From assembly GCA_020216805.1 (NCBI GenBank), contig JAIWNN010000135.1:1-16620 (forward strand): DNA of 16,620 nucleotides, written 5' to 3'. Below, piece after piece: positions 7,128 to 12,760 of this stretch. The notes below the pieces were generated by a model that saw only the letters and a program-made list of their open reading frames with translations, was not told where the DNA came from and ran no database searches. Positions within the stretch are counted from its first letter, which is position 1, and every line of letters begins with the position of its first letter. Position numbers and translations under genes: made by a program. Origin of the DNA: Desulfarculus sp. GTDB lineage: Bacteria; Desulfobacterota; Desulfarculia; Desulfarculales; Desulfarculaceae.

Positions 7128-8336
7128 ATGCCCTTCATCTCCTTGCGCGGCCTGGATTTTTATTACGAAATCGCCGGCCGGGGCTCCCGGGTGCTGTTCC
7201 TGAACATAACCGGCGGCGACCTGCGTCTGCGGCCCAATGTCTTCGACTCCCCCCTGGCCGCCCGCCACGCGGTCCTGGCCCACGACCAGCGCGGCCTGGG
7301 TCAGAGCGCCAAGCCGGACCAACCCTACACCATGGCCGACTACGCCGACGACGCCGCCGCCCTGCTGGAGGCCCTGGACTGGGCCCCGGCCGCGGTGGTG
7401 GGGGTCTCCTTTGGCGGGATGGTGGCCCAGGAGCTGGCCCTGCGCCACCCCGGGTTGGTCAGCCGCCTGGTGCTGGCCTGCACCAGCAGCGGCGGGGCGG
7501 GCGGGTCGTCCTATCCCCTGCACGAGCTGGCCCTCCTGCCCCTGGAGGAGAAGGCCCGTCGGCTGACCGCGCTCAGCGATACCCGCCGCGACGTCTCCTG
7601 GCAGGCGGCCCACCCGAACGAGTTCGCGGCCCTGGTGGAGCAGACTCTGGACCGCTTGCGCCTGGGCGCGGACGAGCCCGGCCGGGCGGTGGGGGCCCGG
7701 CGGCAGTTGGAGGCCCGGATTGGCCACGACACCCATGGCCGCCTGGGCGCCATCGCGGTCCCGACCCTGGTTTGCGGCGGGCTTTTCGACGGGGTGGCCA
7801 CTCCGGCGGCGCTGACCAACCTGGCGATGGCCATCGCCGGCGCGCGCCTGGAGTTTTTCCAGGGCGGGCATGCCTTCCTGGATCAGGACCCCCGGGCCTG
7901 GGAACGGGTGCTGGCCTTTCTGGCCCAGGGTCAGGAGCCCGCCGCCGGCCTGGTCCACGCCCCGGGCCTGCCCCCCGGCTGGAGCCCGGAGGCCATCCTT
8001 CCCGAAATCCTGGGCCAGGCCGCGGTGGCGGTGACGGTATTGGACCTGGAGGGCCGGTTGCTGTTTTTCAACCACTACGCGCCCAAAGTCCTGGACCGCC
8101 AACCGGCCTACCTGGGCCGCGACGTGGGCGAACTGCACCAGCCGGCCAGTAGGGCCAAGCTCACCGCCATCCTGGCCGCCTACCGCGACGGCGAACTCCG
8201 GGAGCACACTTGGAAACTGCCCCGGGGCGACAAGACCTTCGCGGTGCGGGTGGCGCCCCTGGTCCTGGACGGACGGACCTGCGGCCTGGTGCACGCGGTG
8301 ATGCTCCTACCCTCGGCCGGAGACACGGGAAGATAA
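7128..8336 (+). CDS. Alpha/beta-hydrolase fused to a C-terminal PAS-like domain, 402 aa
   Basis: Residues 1-~270 form an alpha/beta-hydrolase fold protein of the AB_hydrolase_1 type: LFLNITGGD near the oxyanion-hole position, HDQRGLGQS at 52-60, nucleophile elbow VGVSFGG (Ser94), Asp221 in CGGLFDGVA, and His248 in FFQGGHAFLD, a complete Ser-Asp-His triad. Residues ~288-395 look like a PAS domain of the PAS_10/DUF438 kind: AVTVLDLEGRLLFFNHYAPKVL, then YLGRDVGELHQPASRAKLTAILAAYRDG, where LHQP replaces the usual CHPP, then a paired-strand end (FAVRVAPLVLDGRTCGLVHAVMLL). A PAS part on a hydrolase suggests catalytic activity controlled by a ligand or redox cue, or a hydrolase fold used as a sensor. 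The ATG at 7128 matches the expected N-terminal strand but its SD is poor (GGGAG ~14 bases away). No signal peptide is seen. The substrate is unknown. Confidence 0.85.
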   Translation: MPFISLRGLDFYYEIAGRGSRVLFLNITGGDLRLRPNVFDSPLAARHAVLAHDQRGLGQSAKPDQPYTMADYADDAAALLEALDWAPAAVVGVSFGGMVAQELALRHPGLVSRLVLACTSSGGAGGSSYPLHELALLPLEEKARRLTALSDTRRDVSWQAAHPNEFAALVEQTLDRLRLGADEPGRAVGARRQLEARIGHDTHGRLGAIAVPTLVCGGLFDGVATPAALTNLAMAIAGARLEFFQGGHAFLDQDPRAWERVLAFLAQGQEPAAGLVHAPGLPPGWSPEAILPEILGQAAVAVTVLDLEGRLLFFNHYAPKVLDRQPAYLGRDVGELHQPASRAKLTAILAAYRDGELREHTWKLPRGDKTFAVRVAPLVLDGRTCGLVHAVMLLPSAGDTGR

Positions 8337-8442
8337 TTCGAAAAAGATTTGGCGAACAAGGCTGGCCGCGGTCTTGTGCCCGGCCGGTGCGATGGGATAA
8401 AACTATAACCTGTTAACGGAACGCAGTTTCAAAAACCAGCGC

Positions 8443-8463
8443 GCTCCGACTCCAGGTCGGAGC
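8443..8463 (+). promoter_or_regulatory. Perfect hairpin in the TRAP operon leader
   Basis: GCTCCGAC (8443-8450) and GTCGGAGC (8456-8463) form an 8-bp perfect stem with a five-base loop, ending about 11 bases before the SD of dctQ. No T-run follows, so it is not an intrinsic terminator. It could be a dyad operator for a regulator or an RNA element that limits ribosome access. A possible weak promoter (TTGTGC at 8374, GATAAA near 8396) lies upstream. Confidence 0.45.
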
Positions 8464-8486
8464 CGCCATCCACCCGGGGAGCCCGC

Positions 8487-9017
8487 ATGAAGTGGCCATT
8501 GTCCCTGGTCCGCATCATCGACGCCATCAACGAAGGTGTGGGCCGCTTCGTCTCCTGGATCACGGCGCTGTTGGTGCTAGTGATCTTCAACGACGTGGTG
8601 ATGCGCTACGTCTTCAACAAAAGCTTCGTCTTCACCCAGGAGCTGGAATGGCACCTGTTCGCCTTCATCTTCCTGGTCGGAGCCGGCTACACCCTGCTGC
8701 ATAACGGGCACGTGCGGGTGGACATCATCTACGCCCGCCTAAGCCCCCGCACCCAGGCCTGGGTGGACGCCATCTGCTGTCTGCTCTTTCTCTTCCCCGG
8801 CTGCTGGCTGGTTTTGGCCACCACCATTCCCTTCGCCCAACTGGCCTACAACCTGGGCGAAGGCTCGCCCGACCCCGGCGGCATCCCCTACCGCTGGGTG
8901 CTGAAGGCCTGCATTCCCTTTGGCTTCGTGTTGCTGACCCTGCAAGGAGTAGCCTTGTTCATCAAGAGCCTCCTGGTGGCGTTGGGGCTCACCGCCCCGG
9001 CCGAGGAGGCGCGCTGA
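8487..9017 (+). CDS. dctQ: TRAP transporter small membrane subunit (DctQ family), 176 aa
   Basis: DctQ is the four-helix inner-membrane partner of the large TRAP permease and is needed for Na+-driven uptake of periplasmic-receptor-bound acids. Hydrophobic helices lie at ~19-38, ~53-72, ~92-113 and ~140-163. Family landmarks are FNDVVMRYVFNKSFVFTQELEW (~34-55) and HNGHVRVDIIYARL (~72-85), the latter the conserved G-H-V-R-V-D segment. Length is normal for the family. GGGGAG lies about six bases before the ATG. The stop codon overlaps the start of dctM by one base (TGATG). The gene opens the Q-M-P operon, following a 150-bp gap with a leader hairpin at 8443-8463. Confidence 0.93.
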   Translation: MKWPLSLVRIIDAINEGVGRFVSWITALLVLVIFNDVVMRYVFNKSFVFTQELEWHLFAFIFLVGAGYTLLHNGHVRVDIIYARLSPRTQAWVDAICCLLFLFPGCWLVLATTIPFAQLAYNLGEGSPDPGGIPYRWVLKACIPFGFVLLTLQGVALFIKSLLVALGLTAPAEEAR

Positions 9018-10345
9018 TGTTCGAGGAATACATGGCGGGCTGGATGTTCCTGGCCCTCTCTGTGCTGCTGATGGTCGGCTTCCCGGTCACCTTCACCCTG
9101 CTAGGCGTCTCGCTGTTCTTCGCCTGGCTGGGGCCGGGCGTGGAGTTTCTCGACCTGTTGCCCATGCGCATCTGGGGCGTGATGGACAACGTGGTGCTGA
9201 TCGCAGTGCCCCTGTTCATCTTCATGGGCGTGACCCTGGAACGTTCGGGCATGGCCGAGGAGCTATTGGAAACCATGGGCCTGCTCTTCGGCCGAGTGCG
9301 CGGCGGCCTGGCCATCTCGGTGGTGATCGTAGGCGCCATCCTGGGCGCCTCCACCGGCATCGTGGGGGCCACGGTGGTGACCATGGGCCTGTTGTCGGTG
9401 CCAACCATGATCCGCTACGGTTATGACAAGCGTCTGGCCACCGGCACCGTGGCCGCTTCCGGCACCCTCGGTCAGATCATCCCGCCCAGCGTGATCCTGG
9501 TGTTGCTGGGCACCATCGTCCAGGTGCCGGTGGGCGACCTGTTCATCGGGGCGGTGATTCCGGGCCTATTGCTGGTTTGCCTTTACGTGGTCTACATCCT
9601 GATCCTGGTCTGGCTCAAACCCCACGCGGGGCCGGCCCTGTCCCTGGAGGACGCCGGCCTGGATCGACGCCAGTTCTACTCTCGGGTGACCAAGGCCCTG
9701 GTGCCGCCGCTGGTCCTGATCCTGGCGGTGCTGGGCTCCATCTTCGCCGGGGTGGCCTCGCCCACCGAGGCGGCGGCGGTGGGCGCGGTGGGCGCGGTGG
9801 CCCTCACCGCCCTCAACCACAAATTCAGCTTCCAGATGCTCAACGAGGTCATGAAGACCACCACCCGGCTGACCTGCATGGTCTTCATCATCCTGGTGGG
9901 CGCGGCGGCCTTCGGCCTGGTCTTCCGCGAGCTGGACGGCGACGACCTGGTGCGAAACTTCCTGACCTGGGTCTCGCACAACTATTCCAAGTGGACGGTG
10001 CTGGCCATCGTCATGGGGCTGATCTTCCTGGTGGGGTTCCTGCTGGACTTCATCGAGATCTGTTTCATCCACGTGCCGGTGCTGGCTCCGATCATGGTGG
10101 AGTTCGGTTTCGATCCCCTGTGGTTCAGCATCCTGCTGGCGGTCAACCTTCAGACCTCATTCCTCACCCCGCCCTTCGGCTTCTCCTTGTTCTATCTCAA
10201 GGCGGTCACCCCACCAGGCATCACCAGCGGCGACATCTACCGGGGCATCATCCCCTTCGTCATCCTGCAGTTGGTCGGCCTGGGCCTGTGCATCGCCTGG
10301 CCCGAGCTCAGCACCTGGCTGCCCAAGGTCATGTACACCAAGTGA
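9017..10345 (+). CDS. dctM: TRAP transporter large permease (DctM family), 442 aa
   Basis: DctM is the channel-forming subunit of the tripartite ATP-independent periplasmic transporter and couples substrate uptake to the sodium gradient. The protein is hydrophobic throughout with about 12 membrane segments. Typical motifs are VPLFIFMGVTLERSGMAEEL (~65-84), GASTGIVGATVVTMGLLSVP (~112-131), ASGTLGQIIPPSVILVLLG (~149-167), ASPTEAAAVGAVGAV (~249-263) and NLQTSFLTPPFGFSLFYLK near the C-terminal part. Length is normal. GAGGAGG lies about seven bases before the ATG, which overlaps the dctQ stop. A 67-bp spacer with a GC-rich hairpin (10353-10378) separates it from the receptor gene, suggesting that the receptor is expressed at a different level. 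Confidence 0.95.
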   Translation: MFEEYMAGWMFLALSVLLMVGFPVTFTLLGVSLFFAWLGPGVEFLDLLPMRIWGVMDNVVLIAVPLFIFMGVTLERSGMAEELLETMGLLFGRVRGGLAISVVIVGAILGASTGIVGATVVTMGLLSVPTMIRYGYDKRLATGTVAASGTLGQIIPPSVILVLLGTIVQVPVGDLFIGAVIPGLLLVCLYVVYILILVWLKPHAGPALSLEDAGLDRRQFYSRVTKALVPPLVLILAVLGSIFAGVASPTEAAAVGAVGAVALTALNHKFSFQMLNEVMKTTTRLTCMVFIILVGAAAFGLVFRELDGDDLVRNFLTWVSHNYSKWTVLAIVMGLIFLVGFLLDFIEICFIHVPVLAPIMVEFGFDPLWFSILLAVNLQTSFLTPPFGFSLFYLKAVTPPGITSGDIYRGIIPFVILQLVGLGLCIAWPELSTWLPKVMYTK

Positions 10346-10352
10346 GAGCGAC

Positions 10353-10378
10353 GGCCGGGGCAAGCTTGCTTCCCGGCC
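10353..10378 (+). promoter_or_regulatory. Intercistronic hairpin between dctM and the receptor gene
   Basis: GGCCGGG (10353-10359) pairs with CCCGGCC (10372-10378), and the intervening bases contain a further AAGC/GCTT match. No U-tract follows, so full termination is unlikely. Such a hairpin could protect an mRNA end after processing and raise receptor levels relative to the permeases, as seen in other binding-protein operons. That role is inference. Confidence 0.45.
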
Positions 10379-10412
10379 AGCCCACCTGACACAAAGGGAG
10401 GAAGAGTAAAAG

Positions 10413-11525
10413 ATGGAACGACGTGATTTCATGAAAAAGGCGGGCTTGGGAGCCGCGGCGGTGGCCGCCGCCAGCGTGGTCGGCGCGCCCAAGGTCCACG
10501 CCGCCCCCAAGGCCGAGGTCACCTGGAAGATGGTCACCACCTGGCCGCCCAAACTGCCTTACCTGCAGACCGGTGTGGAGCGCTTCGCCCAGCGGGTGGA
10601 GGAGCTCAGCGGCGGGCGGATGAAGATCCGGGTCTACGCCGCCGGCGAGCTGGTGCCGGCCATGGGCATCTTCGAGGCGGTGGGCAACGGCACCGTGGAG
10701 GCCGGCTCCGGCGCGGCCTACTACTGGGCCGGCAAGAGCCAGGCCGCGCAGTGGTTCGCGGCGGTGCCCTTTGGCCTCAACGCCCAGGGCATGAGCGCCT
10801 GGTTCTGGGGCGGCAACGGCCTGAAGCTGTGGGAGGAGGTCTACGCCCCCTTCAACCTGGTGCCGCGGCCCCTGGGCAACACCGGGGTGCAGATGGGCGG
10901 GTGGTTCAACAAGAAGATCGAGACCATCGCCGACTTCAACGGCCTGAAGATGCGCATCCCCGGCCTGGGCGGCAAGGTGCTGGCCAAGGCCGGGGTGGCG
11001 GTGCAGCTGACCCCCGGCGGCGAGATCTTCACCAACCTGGAGCGCGGCGTCATCGACGCCACCGAGTGGGTGGGCCCCCTGCACGACAAGATCATGGGCT
11101 TCTACAAGGTCGCCAAGTACTACTACTATCCCGGCTGGCACGAGCCGGGCACGGTGCTGGAGGCGTTCTTCAACAAGAAGGCTTATGACGCCCTGCCCGC
11201 CGACCTCAAGGCCATCATCGACGTGGCCTGCACCGAGACCTACACCTGGATGCTCTCCTGCCACGACGCCGAGAACGCCGCAGCCCTGATGGAGCTGATC
11301 GACAAGCACAACGTGACCCTGCTGGCCTTCCCCCAGGCGGTCATGGACCAGTTGCGCGTCTATTCCAAGGAAGTACTGGAGGAGATCACCGCCAAGGACC
11401 CGATCGCCAAGAAGGTCCACGACGACTTCACCAATTTCCAAAAGCAGGTGGGCACCTGGGGCACCGCCTCCGAAAAGGCCTACCACGACATGATCGCCGG
11501 CAGTTACCCGCTCAAGAAGGGTTAG
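10413..11525 (+). CDS. dctP: TRAP transporter substrate-binding protein, TakP-like (2-keto acid/lactate type), 370 aa
   Basis: This periplasmic receptor captures the substrate and delivers it to DctQM. The N-terminus ERRDFMKKAG followed by an Ala-rich hydrophobic stretch and VHA near residue 30 is a Tat signal peptide, so it is probably exported folded. The mature part closely matches TakP-type receptors: VYAAGELVPAM (~74-84), AAYYWAGKS (101-109), GNTGVQMGGWFN (155-166), LKMRIPGLGG (178-187, with the carboxylate-binding Arg181), ATEWVGP (216-222) and YYYYPGWHEPGTVLE (236-250). In this family the Glu/Trp of EWVGP helps coordinate a metal ion near the substrate carboxylate. A 2-keto acid such as pyruvate, or a hydroxy acid such as lactate, is the likely ligand; mannitol/chloroaromatic labels are also applied to this branch. 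AGGGAGG lies ~11 bases upstream of the ATG. A strong terminator follows. Confidence 0.92.
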   Translation: MERRDFMKKAGLGAAAVAAASVVGAPKVHAAPKAEVTWKMVTTWPPKLPYLQTGVERFAQRVEELSGGRMKIRVYAAGELVPAMGIFEAVGNGTVEAGSGAAYYWAGKSQAAQWFAAVPFGLNAQGMSAWFWGGNGLKLWEEVYAPFNLVPRPLGNTGVQMGGWFNKKIETIADFNGLKMRIPGLGGKVLAKAGVAVQLTPGGEIFTNLERGVIDATEWVGPLHDKIMGFYKVAKYYYYPGWHEPGTVLEAFFNKKAYDALPADLKAIIDVACTETYTWMLSCHDAENAAALMELIDKHNVTLLAFPQAVMDQLRVYSKEVLEEITAKDPIAKKVHDDFTNFQKQVGTWGTASEKAYHDMIAGSYPLKKG

Positions 11526-11555
11526 CCCGTCTCCAGACCCAAGCCGTCAAAAGCC

Positions 11556-11591
11556 ACCGCGGGCTCCCCCTTGGGGGCCCGCGGTCGTTTT
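11556..11591. terminator. Strong bidirectional intrinsic terminator
   Basis: ACCGCGGG (11556-11563) pairs with CCCGCGGT (11578-11585), and an inner CCCCC/GGGGG block extends the stem across a two-base bulge. CGTTTT follows on the plus strand and GGCTTTTGAC on the minus strand. It lies between the convergent TRAP and hydrogenase operons and should end both. Confidence 0.8.
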
Positions 11592-11625
11592 CGCCAGCGG
11601 GGGGCGGCGGTTGGCCGGAGGCGGA

Positions 11626-11844
11626 TCAGCCCTGAAAGTCGGCTCCGCACCAGGGGCAAAAGCGATAGTCGGCGTCGGAGATGGTCTCGCCGCAGACCGA
11701 GCAGCGGGTGACCATCTCGCTGGAGCAGAAGGGGCAGTAGACGAAGTTGTCGCACTGCTGGCGCAGATCGGGACTGATGGCGTTCCACTGCTCCTGACAG
11801 TCCTCTTCGCGGCAGGCCTTTTGCTTCGTGGCTTTGTCGTTCAC
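11626..11844 (-). CDS. 72-aa multi-CxxC zinc-ribbon protein at the end of the hydrogenase operon
   Basis: No named family is recognised. Nine cysteines occur in 72 residues: C11, C16, C31, then three CxxC knuckles CPFC (37-40), CSVCG (48-51) and CPWCG (63-66). The last two, C-x2-C-x11-C-x2-C, form a standard zinc ribbon; the others could build a second site. HypA also carries a CxxC-x(12-13)-CxxC zinc domain, but this protein lacks the N-terminal Met-His-Glu nickel motif, and the pattern is not that of a rubredoxin. The GTG start (11842-11844) is supported by AGGAGG six bases upstream. It lies 27 bp after hypC and just before the bidirectional terminator, so it is the last gene of the operon. 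That position suggests a role in hydrogenase assembly, metal handling or cofactor protection, which is inference. Confidence 0.85.
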   Translation of the reverse strand: MNDKATKQKACREEDCQEQWNAISPDLRQQCDNFVYCPFCSSEMVTRCSVCGETISDADYRFCPWCGADFQG

Positions 11845-11871
11845 GGATCCCCTCCTTGGCCCGCTGGGGGC

Positions 11872-12102
11872 TCAGCCCTGGTTGGAAACCTTTTCCACCA
11901 GCTCGCGCAACAGGGCGATCGAGGCCTGGGCGTCGGCTTCCTCCACCTTGTGCAGGGCGAAGCCGGCGTGGGTGATGACATAGTCGCCCAGCTCCAGGCC
12001 GGGCACCAGCATCAGACTGACCATGCGCTGCACGCCGCCGACGTCGACCTTGGCCATCTCGCCGTTGATTTCAATTATCCGTGCCGGGACCGCCAAACAC
12101 AT
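11872..12102 (-). CDS. hypC: HypC/HupF-family hydrogenase maturation chaperone, 76 aa
   Basis: HypC carries the Fe(CN)2CO group with HypD and holds the large-subunit precursor open until nickel is inserted. The diagnostic N-terminus MCLAVPARI is present, with the essential Cys2 exposed after Met removal, followed by a short OB-like barrel (GEMAKVDVGGVQRMVSL) and the conserved GDYVITHAGFALHKV with His45. Length is typical. The ATG is fixed by the required Met-Cys, and GAGGTGGG lies a few bases upstream. The gene starts 32 bp inside the endopeptidase gene, giving translational coupling. HypA, B, D, E and F are not in this window. Confidence 0.96.
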   Translation of the reverse strand: MCLAVPARIIEINGEMAKVDVGGVQRMVSLMLVPGLELGDYVITHAGFALHKVEEADAQASIALLRELVEKVSNQG

Positions 12103-12634
12103 TTCCCACCTCGCGCGGGGTTTCGAGTTTCCGGGCCGTCACGCCCAATGCCGCCAGCTCCTGGACCACCAGATCCACCAGGCGCGGCACCGCCCGCTCC
12201 ACCTTGGGTGTCAGGGCCAGCCCCCAGTTGTCGATGTCCTCGTACTCCACCCCCACCACCAGGACCCGTGGCGGATCGCCCACCAGGGGCAATAGGGCCA
12301 TGGTCTCCATCAGGTCGATCTGGTGGAGGCTGTCTTTGTACTGCACGTGCTCGGGCTTGGCCTCCCAGGTGAAGCGGTAGATGGTTCCGGGTTCGTCGCC
12401 CCCGCGCACCGCGTCGATGACGATCACCTGGTCGGCGTCCATGAAAGTGCCGGTCAGACTGAGCCCCAGGACCCCTCCGTCCACCAGGCGGACGTTGGGG
12501 GGAAAGTCGTAGCGGGCCATCAGCTCGCGCAGCACCCGGACGCCCACGCCCTCGTCGCTGAGCAGGACGTTGCCCACCCCCATCACCACGATGCGTTGGC
12601 TGGCGGTTGGTTGCATGCTGGCTTCTTTAGGCAT
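12071..12634 (-). CDS. [NiFe] hydrogenase maturation endopeptidase (HyaD/HybD/HynC family), 187 aa
   Basis: This cytoplasmic protease checks nickel insertion and removes the C-terminal tail of the hydrogenase large subunit. Seen are the N-terminal GVGNVLLSDEGVGV motif (19-32) with nickel-sensing Glu28, VIVIDAV with Asp74, and DSLHQIDL with His104, matching the three ligands (Glu16, Asp62, His93) known for E. coli HybD. The start is uncertain: ATG at 12634 is chosen, but GTG at 12646 and ATG at 12616 (directly before QPTASQRIVV) are in frame and none has a good SD. The C-terminus after ~165 is longer and more polar than the core. It should act on the large subunit encoded upstream. Two GC-rich hairpins separate the two genes, and hypC overlaps its end by 32 bp. 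Confidence 0.94.
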   Translation of the reverse strand: MPKEASMQPTASQRIVVMGVGNVLLSDEGVGVRVLRELMARYDFPPNVRLVDGGVLGLSLTGTFMDADQVIVIDAVRGGDEPGTIYRFTWEAKPEHVQYKDSLHQIDLMETMALLPLVGDPPRVLVVGVEYEDIDNWGLALTPKVERAVPRLVDLVVQELAALGVTARKLETPREVGNVFGGPGTDN

Positions 12635-12671
12635 TGGCTTTGGCACAAGTTGGAGTTTAGCAGAAAGCGTT

Positions 12672-12733
12672 CCCCGGGGCGAGGCCCCGGGGCCATCAGC
12701 CGCCGGGGCGGCGGGATGACCCCGCCGCCCCGG
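12672..12733 (-). promoter_or_regulatory. Tandem GC-rich hairpins between hydrogenase structural and maturation genes
   Basis: Two adjacent stems fill this gap. CCGGGGCGGCGGG (12703-12715) and its exact complement at 12721-12733 form a 13-bp stem with a five-base loop. CCCCGGGG at 12672-12679 and again at 12685-12692, each self-complementary, form a second stem of 8-9 bp. No T-run follows either stem on the minus strand. They may act as partial terminators or as 3'-end protectors for a stable small-large subunit mRNA, reducing expression of the maturation genes. Confidence 0.6.
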
Positions 12734-12760
12734 TGGTGGAACAAAAAGACCCGCTCCGGC

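Noticed and set aside
6987..8294. 435-codon minus-strand open frame opposite the hydrolase-PAS gene
   Set aside because: The composition is antisense-like and the plus strand carries a complete catalytic triad and promoter.
8361..8377. Possible sigma54 promoter upstream of the TRAP operon (TGGC...TTG)
   Set aside because: The invariant GC of the -12 element is GT here and the -24 block is poor.
11626..11844. Calling the 72-aa protein HypA or a rubredoxin
   Set aside because: It lacks the N-terminal Met-His-Glu nickel site of HypA, and the spacing of its three CxxC pairs does not match the two-pair rubredoxin fold.
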